A DNA stretch of 11,628 nucleotides from JBKEDH01 sp047975295 (GCA_047975295.1 JBKEDH010000002.1:1-11628), one strand, 5' to 3'; positions 1-8,432 are shown, numbered from the stretch's first letter. The notes: a model not told the origin generated them from the sequence alone. Translations and numbers: made by a program.

Positions 1-407
1 TTACTAGTTATTAGCGTGCCTGATGTACGGTATTTTTCCAAGTTTTCGAAAACTTGTTTTTTAATATCCAAACGCTCTATAACCACTTCTATAATCCAAT
101 CGGCGTCTTTTACTTTGGCTATGTCGTCCTCCAGATTTCCTGTTGTTATCCTACCGGCAAAATTTTTGTGGTAAATAGGTGAGGGGTTGGATTTTAGAGC
201 TTTGGTAAGCGAGTTGTTTACCAAGCGGTTACGTACGGTTTTATCGTTAAGTGTTAATCCTTTGGCTTTTTCGGTTTCGGATAGTTCTCGGGGAACAATA
301 TCCAATAAAAGCACCTCGACACCTATGTTGGCAAAATGACAGGCAATACCGCTGCCCATAATGCCCGAACCAATTACGGCTACTTTATTAATAATGCGTT
401 TGCTCAT
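1..407 (-). CDS. 3-hydroxyacyl-CoA dehydrogenase (FadN/FadB-like), N-terminal part, runs off the left edge
   Basis: This is the first 135 codons of a beta-oxidation enzyme that oxidises 3-hydroxyacyl-CoA to 3-ketoacyl-CoA with NAD+. The start is the ATG at 405-407; the gene has no stop and continues past base 1. An NAD-binding Rossmann fold is visible: VAVIGSGIMGSGIA gives GxGxxG at residues 13-18, and an acidic residue (D36) ends the second beta strand (VLLLDI). Further on, DADWIIEVVIERLDIKKQVF has the acidic pattern of the family. The longish insert between the second strand and this segment suits the large flavobacterial FadN-type proteins (dehydrogenase followed by an enoyl-CoA hydratase domain), but the second domain is outside the window, so this is inferred. 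Only 6 bp separate it from the upstream MarR gene, so the two are very likely co-transcribed and the regulator probably controls it. Confidence 0.85.
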   Translation of the reverse strand, partial: MSKRIINKVAVIGSGIMGSGIACHFANIGVEVLLLDIVPRELSETEKAKGLTLNDKTVRNRLVNNSLTKALKSNPSPIYHKNFAGRITTGNLEDDIAKVKDADWIIEVVIERLDIKKQVFENLEKYRTSGTLITS

Positions 408-413
408 GTTTTA

Positions 414-857
414 CTAATCGTTTTGATTGTATATTTTTTTGTTTGAAACCATTTCGTTTATAAGTTCGGCAACTTCGTAAAAGTGGTCTAATTTTTCTGT
501 TGAAATACTATGCTTTATGGTTTCGTTAAACTTTAAAACACGTTCTTTTGAGTAGTTTCGTTTTTCTTTACCAAATTCGGTTAAATGGATAATAACACCA
601 CGACCATCTTCAGGGTTTGGCTTGCGTTCTATTAAACCTTTGGTTTCCATATTTTTTAAAATACGTGATAAACTTGTTGCTTCAATTCCCATTTTTGGAC
701 CCAATGCAGTTGATGCTGTGCCTTTTTCTGGGTCAATACTTAAAAGTGTAAAACCTGTTGCCATTGTGGTACCAAATTTTGCAGCTTCTTCGTTATACAT
801 TTTTTGAACCGTTAACCATGTGGTGCGCAATATATAATCAATGGTTTTTTCTTTCAT
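414..857 (-). CDS. MarR-family transcriptional regulator
   Basis: This is a 147-residue winged-helix DNA-binding protein. The start is taken at the ATG at 855-857, giving MKEKTIDYIL; an in-frame extension to 902 exists but would run through the promoter-like box and half of the palindrome. The winged HTH spans about residues 46-92: a helix-turn-helix with MGIEATSLSRILKNMETKGLIER, then the wing with the family signature DGRGVIIHLTEFG (D84, R86). Helices at both ends would form the dimer interface. MarR proteins usually repress their own operon and are released by small ligands. Lying 6 bp upstream of a 3-hydroxyacyl-CoA dehydrogenase and near an acyl-CoA synthetase, it most likely controls fatty-acid degradation, with an acyl-CoA or fatty acid as ligand. 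The ligand is inference. A palindrome and a -7 box lie just upstream. Confidence 0.88.
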   Translation of the reverse strand: MKEKTIDYILRTTWLTVQKMYNEEAAKFGTTMATGFTLLSIDPEKGTASTALGPKMGIEATSLSRILKNMETKGLIERKPNPEDGRGVIIHLTEFGKEKRNYSKERVLKFNETIKHSISTEKLDHFYEVAELINEMVSNKKIYNQND

Positions 858-876
858 TACGTTTTGTTGGTAATCC

Positions 877-884
877 CAAAGATA
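877..884 (-). promoter_or_regulatory. Bacteroidota-type -7 box of the MarR gene
   Basis: On the minus strand this reads TATCTTTG, an exact match to the TAnnTTTG -7 consensus of Bacteroidota. Transcription would begin near 870 and leave a leader of about 13 bases before the ATG at 857. No TTTG is seen at the expected -33 position, which is instead covered by the palindrome at 892-911. Confidence 0.5.
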
Positions 885-891
885 TAAAAAA

Positions 892-911
892 ATATTATGC
901 ACGCATAGTAT
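892..911. promoter_or_regulatory. Palindromic candidate MarR operator
   Basis: The sequence ATATTATGC-AC-GCATAGTAT is an inverted repeat with 9-base half sites, one mismatch per half and a 2-base centre. A palindrome of about 20 bp is the usual size of a MarR dimer site. It covers the expected -33 region of the promoter whose -7 box is at 877-884, so bound protein would block the polymerase. Negative autoregulation of the MarR-dehydrogenase operon is inferred from this placement. Confidence 0.45.
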
Positions 912-1071
912 GTTTGAAAAATTTAACTTTTAGAGAAAACACTTGTATTTATTGGGTGTAGGTATGTACGCTATTTGCGGCCACCGGAAGATAATTAACA
1001 CCAAGCCAACAGATAATTAGGATGATAAAAATAACTTGGTTATAGTTTGAAGTAATGTTGATATTGGAATC

Positions 1072-1230
1072 GAACTCGTTTAAACTTTTTGGGTTGAAGC
1101 GAAAATTGAGTGATTTTTGTTCAGTTGAAAGCTTTTTTGAGTTGCATAGCCAAGCTACGGAAGAAAAAAAGATAAAAAATGGGCAAAAAACAGCAATTTT
1201 TTAGCCAATTGAAAAAGTTTAAACGAGTTC
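1072..1230. mobile_element. 159-bp element with perfect 19-bp inverted ends, probable MITE
   Basis: The ends are perfect inverted repeats of 19 bp: GAACTCGTTTAAACTTTTT at 1072-1090 and its complement at 1212-1230. Pairing continues more weakly inward and returns at the centre (TAGC at 1147-1150 with GCTA at 1154-1157), so the whole unit could fold into one long imperfect hairpin. ATC at 1069-1071 and again at 1231-1233 flanks it and may be a 3-bp target duplication. It has no coding capacity. It takes up most of the gene-free stretch 903-1267 between the MarR gene and the porin remnant. The rest of that stretch holds only the regulator's promoter region. It could also act as a transcription terminator for the porin gene. 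Confidence 0.6.
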
Positions 1231-1267
1231 ATCTTAAAAAAAAGCAATATTTCAAAAAAATAAAATA

Positions 1268-2496
1268 CTATTTGTTGGTTGTAAAAAGTTCTGGTTTTAT
1301 GGTAAGCATAATCCAACCCCAATGGTTCCAGTTTTCGTCTGCATTTCCTTTTAATACTTCCATGCCTTCGGAAGCGAACATTTGGGAAAACCCTGCCGAA
1401 ACATTAATATCGGGCATAAAATTGTAATTATATACAATGTCGAGTTCGGTACCCAGTTGTTTGTTAACATTGTTGGCTATTTCGGTTTGTGTACTAAAAT
1501 TATGCAGAGCAAAAGCTAAATTTGATTTATTGCCAATTTTGGTGTTGAATTTGGCATAGAGATCTAATAAACCACGACTGTTAAAGTGGTTGCCAACATA
1601 AAAATAATCCATTAACCCATTAAACTTGTGGTTAGTGCCGTATAAAGGCGAAAAGGAATGATTTTTGTCGGTTTCGTTATAATCGGTTCCCGATTGTATT
1701 TCGCTACCTAAAGTAATTTTCGATTTCTCTGAAGCTTTAAAGTTAAAATCTAAGCCAATTAAATAGGCACTTAAGTCGGTTTCGTTTATATCTTCGCCTG
1801 TTTGGTAATACAGGTTTGCAGCGGCATTTATTTTTTCAGAAATATCGAATTCTATATGCGTACCAATGGTTTGGCTGTAATTAACGTTTGTAGTTGTTGT
1901 ATTTTGTATGCCGTTGTTTAAAAACAGGATACTCGTATTTACGTTGCCTATTAACCGGTTGTACCATAAATATTGAAATGCCTTATAGCCGGACAAATTA
2001 TACATATTGCCTTCTAATTTTTCAGATTCTTGATTAAAAGCAAAACCCACATCCAGCTTATAATTGCCGTTACCAAATTTGGCCATGGCCACATCGTGGC
2101 TTCGGGCCTGTTGTGCCCAGCCTACGTTGCCAAATATTCGGTGGTCGTCGTAAATTACTTCTTGGCGCCCTACTTTTAAGGCAAACAACTTGCTAAATCT
2201 ATTTTGGCCTAAGCTTGGTGCACGGCAAGACTGTTTTCGCTAAGTTGGGCGGCATCTCCCCAAACCCGAACATCTTGTAAACTTAAATAAAAACTGTATT
2301 TATCTTTTATAAAACCTGTATTAAGCCGTGTTCGCTGCGAAACAAAAGCAGCGGGTTCGGCATTGTCTGGGAAGAGTGATTTGTAGCCATGTCGATACTC
2401 GAAACGGGGCCGTAGTTCGGCATCGATGGTTAATTGCGCAAAACCGGTAAAACCGATTATTGAAAACATGATAAAACATATCTTTTTTGTAAACAT
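1268..2496 (-). pseudogene. Alginate-export-type outer-membrane porin, broken by a frameshift
   Basis: The two halves of one gene lie in different frames. The first runs from the ATG at 2494-2496 and encodes a signal peptide (MFTKKICFIMFSIIGFTGFAQ) and the first barrel strands (LTIDAELRPRFEYRHGY, SFYLSLQDVRVWGD). It stops at TAG (2209-2211) after LAVHQA, about residue 95. The second continues in the neighbouring frame with QNRFSKLFALKVGRQE, VIYDDHRIFGNVGWAQQ and alternating barrel strands to the stop at 1268. The order and the GRQE/DDHRIFG motif match the alginate_exp beta-barrel family (PF13372-like), whose members are about 400 residues; the repaired protein would be about 408. Adding one base near 2209 would join the halves. 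The family forms channels in the outer membrane; the substrate cannot be told from sequence. Either a real mutation or a sequencing error could explain the break. Confidence 0.75.
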
Positions 2497-2577
2497 ATCT
2501 AAGAGATTTAATGAAGTTTCAACGAGCGAAAGTGTCACTTTTACTACATCAAATATCCTATTTTTTTAGTTGTTTTT

Positions 2578-2593
2578 CATGATTTTTATCATG
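2578..2593. promoter_or_regulatory. CRP/FNR-like palindrome upstream of the porin gene
   Basis: CATGAT-TTTT-ATCATG is a perfect 6-4-6 inverted repeat about 82 bp upstream of the porin ATG. The half sites resemble the TGAT-N4-ATCA pattern bound by CRP/FNR-family dimers. No U-run follows on the minus strand, so it is less likely to be a terminator for the DUF6090-like gene that ends at 2651. Confidence 0.3.
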
Positions 2594-2650
2594 TTCATTA
2601 AGAAAAAAATAAAGAACTTATTTAGGTTTGATAAGCGTATAGCTTGGCCA

Positions 2651-3205
2651 TTATTTGTTTTCGAATAACTCGATATTTTGTTGTATCGTTTTTTCGGTTT
2701 GGATAATATCCAGAAGAATCATTTTTAAAGTCTGTTTTTTGTGTTTATCGGTTTCGTTTATGTTCGAATAGAGAAAGTCCATTAAAAATTTACTTTTATT
2801 ATTAAGCAATTCTTTTAGTTCTTCAATATTTGAAAGTGTGATTGTTTTTTTGTAATCAATTAAATCAATTTTCGAGTTGGAAACCGATTTCCATGCGTTA
2901 ATCTTAATTGTGGGAATATGTATTCCTTTAGATTGCATAACAATATCTAAAACTGCGATATTTTGGTTGTTGGAATAAAATTCCAACGAATCAATTAGAG
3001 ATTCTTGTTTGGGAATGATTGCTTTAATATCTTTTTTAGAATCGTTTAATTCGTTATTTATGGTTAAAAATACTTGATTGATGTAAATTTTGTCTTGCCG
3101 TTCAGAATTCCAATTATCAATAAAAAGCGCTATTAAAATACCGGCAATTACCGGAATAATTTCTTTTGCAAATTGAAGTGTATAATGTTTTAGTTTTTTT
3201 TTCAT
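2651..3205 (-). CDS. DUF6090-like small membrane protein
   Basis: This encodes a 184-residue protein of unknown function. The start is taken at the ATG at 3203-3205 (MKKKLKHYTLQFAKE); a longer TTG start at 3226 is less likely. One transmembrane helix lies at about residues 14-29 (EIIPVIAGILIALFID), followed at once by NWNSERQDK and a mostly helical, charged remainder. That layout (short basic N-terminus, one helix ending in a D/N-NWN-ER motif, then a helical domain) is typical of the DUF6090 proteins common in Flavobacteriia, whose role is not known. It starts 24 bp after the acyl-CoA synthetase stop, so the two are probably co-transcribed. This may be only positional, as DUF6090 genes occur in many contexts. 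Confidence 0.65.
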   Translation of the reverse strand: MKKKLKHYTLQFAKEIIPVIAGILIALFIDNWNSERQDKIYINQVFLTINNELNDSKKDIKAIIPKQESLIDSLEFYSNNQNIAVLDIVMQSKGIHIPTIKINAWKSVSNSKIDLIDYKKTITLSNIEELKELLNNKSKFLMDFLYSNINETDKHKKQTLKMILLDIIQTEKTIQQNIELFENK

Positions 3206-3229
3206 TAACGAGAACTTTGGGAGCAATGG

Positions 3230-4999
3230 TTAGCTGCCATATATTTTTTCGATCAATACATTGTATTTTTCCAATATTATTTTGCGCCGCAATTTTAGGG
3301 TAGGGGTTAAATGTCCGCCGTCTATGGACCAAATATCGGGTGTTATTTCAAACTTTTTGATTTGCTCCCATTTGCCAAAATGTTGGTTGGCATCGTCAAT
3401 TTCTTCTTGAATACGCTCAAGGAGTTTGGTATTGGTAATAACATCGGTGTTATTGTTGAATGTTATTTTATGGCGGCGCATCCATTCCTTAACAAAATCG
3501 AAATTAATCTGTATTAATGCGGCAGGCATTTTACGGCCTTCGCCAATAACCATAATCTGTTCGATAAACCGCGATTGTTTAAATTGGTTTTCAAGAAGGG
3601 TGGGTGCCACGTATTTGCCTCCCGAGGTTTTGAATATTTCCTTTTTGCGGTCGGTTATCTTTAAAAAACCATCGCTGTCTATCTCGCCAATATCGCCGGT
3701 ATGGAAGTAACCGTTGGCCATGACTTCTCCCGTTTTTGCTTCGTCTTTATAATACCCAAGCATAACGTTGGGGCCTTTTATCAATATTTCGCCATCATCG
3801 GCAATTTTTACTTCGACATTGTCAATGGGTTTACCAACGGTTCCTATTTTAAAGCCAAAGTTGCGCATATCGTTAACGGCAATAACGGGCGATGTTTCGG
3901 TAAGTCCGTAGCCTTCCATAATGGGGAGGTTGGCAGCTACGAAAATACGGGTTAATCGTGGTTGTAGCGCCGCACTTCCCGAAACCATTATTTTTAGGTG
4001 ACCACCAAGGGCGGCCTGCCATTTTTTAAATACCAGTTTTCGGGCAAGTTTAAGTTTTTGTTCGTAAAACCAACCGTTTTTTCCATAAGGCTTGTATTTT
4101 AGTCCAAGGTTTACCGACCAGAAGAAGATGGCTTTTTTAATGCCTTTTTGTTCGGTGCCTTTTGCAATTATGGCATCATATACCTTTTCGTAAAGCCGAG
4201 GTACGGCTGTCATAACATGGGGTTTTATCTCTATGGCATTGTCCCGCATTTTTTCTATGGATTCGGCAAAATATATTTCTATACCACAATACATGTACAG
4301 GTATATAATCATACGTTCAAAAACGTGGCAAATGGGTAAAAAGCTTAGAGCTCTAGATTTTCCGTGGGCAAAGGGTACCCGCTTTTCGCTATCAATAACG
4401 TTCGAAACCAAATTACTGTGCGACAGCATAACACCTTTGGGGCGACCTGTGGTACCAGAAGTATAAATTAAGGTGGCCAAATCGGTGGGCTTAACGGCTG
4501 CCATTCGAGTTTCGACTTCGGGCTGGTTGGAGATGTCTTCGCCCAATGTTGAAATTTCGGTCCAGCAGCTTTCGTTTTCAATAACATCAAAAGTATAAAT
4601 ACCCTTTAATGGGGTGTTTTGCTTTATGCTGTTTAGTTTTTTTAACACTTCAACATCCGAAACCACGCAGTATTGTGCTTCGCTATGGTTTAAAATGTAT
4701 TGGTAATCTTCTTCTGAAATGGTTGGATAAATAGGTACGTTTTGGGCACCCGTTTGTAAAATACCAATATCCAAAATATTCCATTCGGTCCGGTTACTGG
4801 ACGAAATAACGGCAATTTTATCGTTGGGCTTAATGCCCATACGCAATAAGCCCCGACTTATGGCATTGGCCTGGTTTATAAATTCTTGAATAGATGTCGA
4901 TTTCCATTGGCCGTCATATTTGGTAGAAAAGGCTTTGTTTAGGTTATATACCTTTAATTGATGATAAGGGAAATCGAAAATTCGTGTAACGTTTGCCAT
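3230..4999 (-). CDS. Long-chain acyl-CoA synthetase (AMP-forming)
   Basis: This 589-residue enzyme activates fatty acids to acyl-CoA using ATP and CoA, the entry step for beta-oxidation or lipid synthesis. It belongs to the ANL adenylate-forming superfamily. Visible motifs in order are the phosphate-binding loop IYTSGTTGRPKGVMLSH (178-194), the A5 motif YGLTETSP (364-371), YFHTGDIG (431-438) with the ribose-binding aspartate, the hinge DRKKEIFKTSGGKYVAP (450-466), and a C-terminal LTPTLKLRRK (564-573) in which K569 is the likely adenylation lysine. Length and motif spacing fit the FAA1-type long-chain class. The ATG at 4997-4999 gives MANVTRIFDFPYHQLK, with a promoter-like pair upstream. It is followed by the DUF6090-like gene on the same strand and lies near MarR and the 3-hydroxyacyl-CoA dehydrogenase, which supports a degradation role. 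Confidence 0.93.
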   Translation of the reverse strand: MANVTRIFDFPYHQLKVYNLNKAFSTKYDGQWKSTSIQEFINQANAISRGLLRMGIKPNDKIAVISSSNRTEWNILDIGILQTGAQNVPIYPTISEEDYQYILNHSEAQYCVVSDVEVLKKLNSIKQNTPLKGIYTFDVIENESCWTEISTLGEDISNQPEVETRMAAVKPTDLATLIYTSGTTGRPKGVMLSHSNLVSNVIDSEKRVPFAHGKSRALSFLPICHVFERMIIYLYMYCGIEIYFAESIEKMRDNAIEIKPHVMTAVPRLYEKVYDAIIAKGTEQKGIKKAIFFWSVNLGLKYKPYGKNGWFYEQKLKLARKLVFKKWQAALGGHLKIMVSGSAALQPRLTRIFVAANLPIMEGYGLTETSPVIAVNDMRNFGFKIGTVGKPIDNVEVKIADDGEILIKGPNVMLGYYKDEAKTGEVMANGYFHTGDIGEIDSDGFLKITDRKKEIFKTSGGKYVAPTLLENQFKQSRFIEQIMVIGEGRKMPAALIQINFDFVKEWMRRHKITFNNNTDVITNTKLLERIQEEIDDANQHFGKWEQIKKFEITPDIWSIDGGHLTPTLKLRRKIILEKYNVLIEKIYGS

Positions 5000-5025
5000 G
5001 TTTGCTTTGAGGTTTCTTGATGTTG

Positions 5026-5055
5026 CAAATTATGAAATAAAAAATGATTTTCAAA
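5026..5055 (-). promoter_or_regulatory. Promoter of the acyl-CoA synthetase gene
   Basis: On the minus strand a TTTG (5052-5055) is followed after 19 bases by TAATTTG (5026-5032). This resembles the Bacteroidota promoter (TTTG, about 19-20 bases, TAnnTTTG) with one base missing in the -7 spacer. Transcription would start near 5019, about 20 bases ahead of the ATG. Confidence 0.4.
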
Positions 5056-5181
5056 TAGGGAGTAGGAGGGTTAAACGGATAAAAATTGTTTTTTCATTAA
5101 TAGAAACCTAATTATTGTTTTGCTAATACCATTTTCATCAACTAAATATTGATTATCTTGGCACTTGAAATTCAAAATTTA

Positions 5182-6189
5182 ATGAAGCTGATCCGACTTT
5201 TGTTGTTTCCCATTGTTCCCGTTTATTTTGTAATAACTTGGCTTAGGAACGTGTTTTACGATATAGGCCTAAAACCATCGACATCATATGGTTTCCCGGT
5301 TATTTGTGTGGGGAATTTAAGTGTTGGTGGAACGGGAAAAACCCCTATGATTGAATATTTAATCCGTTTATTGAAGGACGATTATCAAGTTGCAACTTTA
5401 AGTCGGGGCTATAAACGGAAAACAAAAGGATTTCAATTAGCCGATACACTCTCGGATACCGAAAGTATAGGTGATGAACCATTTCAATTTTACCACAAAT
5501 TTAAAAATGAAATTTTAGTTGCCGTAGATACCAATAGAGTCCACGGTATAGCCCAATTACGGCAGTTGGACAATGACCCCGATGTTATTTTGCTGGACGA
5601 TGCTTACCAACACCGAAAAGTAAAGGCTGGGCTTAATATTTTGCTTACAACTTACAATAAGCCCTATATAAGGGATATTGTTTTACCAACTGGTAATTTG
5701 CGCGAACCAAGAAGTGGAGCCAAGCGTGCCCGGATTATTATGGTAACTAAATGTCCGGATAATATGCAAGAGAGCGAAAAACAAAATATTGTTAAGGCTA
5801 TAGACCCAAAGCCCTATCAATCGGTATTTTTTAGTTATATTGTTTATGCCAACAAGGTAATTTCGTATAAAACATCCTTGTCTTTGGATAGTTTGTCTGG
5901 TTTTGCTTTGGTAACAGGAATTGCCAATGCCAGTACATTGGTTGATTATTTAAAAAGTAAAAAACTGGATTTTAAGCATTTGAATTATGGAGACCACCAT
6001 GAGTTTTCTAAGCAGGAAATCGGTATTTTGGAAAAACAAAACTGTATTGTTACCACAGAAAAAGATTTTATGCGTTTAAAGCATTACGAATCCTTAAAAG
6101 AAAAATTGTTTTATTTACCAATACAAGTACGTATTGATAGAGAAAAAGAAATGAATGGTTTAATAACCAGATTTATAGACTGTTACTAA
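5182..6189 (+). CDS. lpxK: Tetraacyldisaccharide 4'-kinase (lipid A synthesis)
   Basis: LpxK phosphorylates the 4' position of the tetraacyl disaccharide 1-phosphate to make lipid IVA, at the inner face of the inner membrane. The 335-residue length is usual. The ATG at 5182 starts MKLIRLLLFPIVPVYFVITW, whose hydrophobic segment (about 4-19) is the membrane anchor of the family; the in-frame TTG at 5149 is a poorer start. The Walker A-like loop is GNLSVGGTGKTP (44-55). Other conserved sites are GDEP (97-100), LDDAYQHR (138-145; Bacteroidota have A/Y where proteobacteria have GF), DHHEF (271-275) and TTEKD (291-295). It is the only plus-strand gene here. It diverges from the acyl-CoA synthetase across 182 bp with no clear shared signal, and its last 17 bp overlap the hybrid kinase on the other strand. 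Confidence 0.93.
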   Translation: MKLIRLLLFPIVPVYFVITWLRNVFYDIGLKPSTSYGFPVICVGNLSVGGTGKTPMIEYLIRLLKDDYQVATLSRGYKRKTKGFQLADTLSDTESIGDEPFQFYHKFKNEILVAVDTNRVHGIAQLRQLDNDPDVILLDDAYQHRKVKAGLNILLTTYNKPYIRDIVLPTGNLREPRSGAKRARIIMVTKCPDNMQESEKQNIVKAIDPKPYQSVFFSYIVYANKVISYKTSLSLDSLSGFALVTGIANASTLVDYLKSKKLDFKHLNYGDHHEFSKQEIGILEKQNCIVTTEKDFMRLKHYESLKEKLFYLPIQVRIDREKEMNGLITRFIDCY

Positions 6190-8413
6190 TTGTTCTTTTT
6201 TTATTGGCCAGTGTTCTAAATACCTTTAATTCAAATTCCTCTTGATTAAATGGTTTGGGGATAATGTCATTAAAACCGGCATCTTTAAATTCCTGGATTT
6301 TATCTTCGATGGTTACTGCGGTTAAAGCAAAGATGGGAAGTTCTTTATTAAATGCCCTTATAATCTTGGTTGCCTCGATACCACTAATACCGGGCATATG
6401 TATATCCATTAAAACGATATCGTATTTATTTGTTTTAACCAATTTAACGGCATCTTCGCCATTTTCGGACAAATCGCATTGAAGTTTTAATTTTTCCAAA
6501 ATTTTCTTGGTAATCATTTGGTTTATCTTATTGTCTTCTACAACCAATAGTTTTACATTGTTTAAATCGAGGTTGTGTTTTTCTTTTTCTAAAAGTGCTT
6601 TGTTGGAAGTATTGGTTTTTGAAGTTGAGGTGTATTCTATTGGGATTTCAAAATAGAACATGGTTCCTTTGCCTAATTTGCTTTTTACGTGTATCTCACC
6701 ATTTAATATATCGATAAGCCCTTTTACAATGGATAGCCCTAACCCCGTACCGCCATATTTGCGGTTAATTTGTATGGAGCCCTGCGAGAAGCTCTCGAAC
6801 ATATTCTGTTGTTTTTTGCTGCTTATTCCAATACCATTGTCTTCAACTTCGAAACGCAATCGGTAAATTTTACCGTTTTTATGTACTTGATAAATCCTAA
6901 TCCAAATATCGCCGTCTTTGGTAAACTTTATGGAGTTTCCAAGAAGGTTAATCAAGATTTGTGAAATCTTTATTTGGTCGGCAACATAATATTCCGGTAA
7001 GCCTTTTTCATATTCAAAATGCATTTTAACATTGTTGCTTTGGGCAGAGTTGTTCAATGACAGAATAATATTGTTTATTTTCTTTTTTAAATTAAATGGT
7101 TCGGGCTCTAAATTAACTTTATTGGCTTCTATCTTGTTTATCTGTAAAATATCGTTGATAAAGGTTAATAGATAATCGCCCGAAAATTTCAAGGACTTTA
7201 AATGCGGAACTTGATCTGGTTTTGGGTCTTCTTCCAATAGCATATTGCTTAATCCCGTAACGGCATACAACGGTGTACGTAGTTCATGGGTTACCGTAGA
7301 TAGAAAATTGGCTTTGGTTTTCGAGGCCAATTCAGCCCTTTCCTTTGCAATTAAAAGCTCAGTATTTTTTTTCTGGAGTACTTTATTGGTTTTAAGCCTT
7401 ATGTTGTTGTTTTTGTAAAGTGAAAGGGTAAGTAACGATAATATGGTAATTAAGGAAACACTTAAAATAGATATTAGGGTATCCATGCTTTTTTTGTCAT
7501 CGGCTTCCTTTAATCGGGCACTCATTTCTTGGTTTTCCTTAATCTGGGTGTCCAAACGTTTTTCGGTTTCGTAAACCTTAGATTCGTAAATGTGTTTAAG
7601 ATCCCTTAAAGAATCGGCTATATCAACATATTTTTTTAGATACTCCCTCGAAACTTTAAAATCTTCGATATTGTTGTAGGTTTCGCTTAAAATCAAGTAG
7701 CCAGTTTCAAGAATAAAAGGATATTTATTTGTTTTTGCAATGGCGATACCTTCATGTATATTTTTTAAGGCTCTTTTGTTATCGTTTAATTTATGATAGA
7801 TGGTACCGTAGTAAATCAATGCTTCGCTTTGTGTTATTAAAAGATTGTCCCTTTTTGATAAAGATAAGGCTTGTTCTATGGCACTAAGAGCTTTGTTGTA
7901 TGCTTCCAAATAAAAATGGGCTTTGCCTATGCACAATAAAATATCGGCCAATTCAAAATTTAATTTTTTGCTTTCAAACTTGTCTTTTGCTTCACCATAA
8001 GAAATTAATGCCTGGTTAAAATCGTGTTTGGATATGTAAACATCCCCAAAAATTTTATAGGTTTTCCCTAAGTTTGCATTGTCGTTTATATTGTGCTGTA
8101 TTTCTAAAGCCTTGTTTAGCGATTTTAGGGCCTTATCGTTTTCGTTAAGCAGAAACTGAATTTTTCCTTCTAAAGTATATATTTTGCCAATGCTCGGTTG
8201 GTCGTTAACTCTTTCGGCGAGGGTTTTGGCTTTGGCTAGACTTTCAAAAGCTTTGTCGTAATCGTAATTTAACAGGTTGTTCTGTGCCAGTTGAATATGC
8301 GATTTAATATCGTTTTTGATAATCTCGGGATCGTTGTTTACGGTTTCCTGAGAAGTGACATACAAACTGAATATTAATAAAAAAGGGAATATATAGTGTT
8401 TTACAGAAAACAT
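6173..8413 (-). CDS. Hybrid sensor histidine kinase with periplasmic TPR repeats and a receiver domain
   Basis: This is a 746-residue two-component sensor. Residues 1-20 are a signal peptide (HYIFPFLLIFSLYVTSQ). Residues about 35-270 are TPR-like helical pairs (for example EGKIQFLLNENDKALKSLNK), predicted periplasmic. A coiled stretch (275-305) leads to one transmembrane helix (312-334). The kinase core follows: HELRTPL with phospho-accepting H376, N box around N493 (NLLGNSIKFT), G1 DNGIGI (525-530) and G2 GGTGLGL (554-560). The C-terminal receiver has the acidic pocket VVEDN (624-628), phospho-accepting D670 (VLMDIHMPG), T698 and K720. All catalytic residues are present. There is no DNA-binding output domain, so it probably signals through a phosphorelay or a partner elsewhere. 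The signal sensed is unknown. The ATG at 8413 lies 17 bp from the target duplication of a mobile element. Confidence 0.9.
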   Translation of the reverse strand: MFSVKHYIFPFLLIFSLYVTSQETVNNDPEIIKNDIKSHIQLAQNNLLNYDYDKAFESLAKAKTLAERVNDQPSIGKIYTLEGKIQFLLNENDKALKSLNKALEIQHNINDNANLGKTYKIFGDVYISKHDFNQALISYGEAKDKFESKKLNFELADILLCIGKAHFYLEAYNKALSAIEQALSLSKRDNLLITQSEALIYYGTIYHKLNDNKRALKNIHEGIAIAKTNKYPFILETGYLILSETYNNIEDFKVSREYLKKYVDIADSLRDLKHIYESKVYETEKRLDTQIKENQEMSARLKEADDKKSMDTLISILSVSLITILSLLTLSLYKNNNIRLKTNKVLQKKNTELLIAKERAELASKTKANFLSTVTHELRTPLYAVTGLSNMLLEEDPKPDQVPHLKSLKFSGDYLLTFINDILQINKIEANKVNLEPEPFNLKKKINNIILSLNNSAQSNNVKMHFEYEKGLPEYYVADQIKISQILINLLGNSIKFTKDGDIWIRIYQVHKNGKIYRLRFEVEDNGIGISSKKQQNMFESFSQGSIQINRKYGGTGLGLSIVKGLIDILNGEIHVKSKLGKGTMFYFEIPIEYTSTSKTNTSNKALLEKEKHNLDLNNVKLLVVEDNKINQMITKKILEKLKLQCDLSENGEDAVKLVKTNKYDIVLMDIHMPGISGIEATKIIRAFNKELPIFALTAVTIEDKIQEFKDAGFNDIIPKPFNQEEFELKVFRTLANKKRTISNSL

Positions 8414-8432
8414 TTTTTGTCGTTATTACTTA

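Noticed and set aside
1179..1427. Plus-strand open frame of 82 codons
   Set aside because: It runs from the palindromic element into the porin gene on the opposite strand and shows no protein-family features; it is an antisense shadow.
5123..5181. Promoter for lpxK with TATCTTGG at 5154-5161
   Set aside because: The box has a mismatch in TTTG and no TTTG at the right distance upstream, so it is too weak to list.
6173..8413. A hybrid two-component system of the one-protein regulator type (with AraC output)
   Set aside because: The protein ends shortly after the receiver domain, with no DNA-binding domain.
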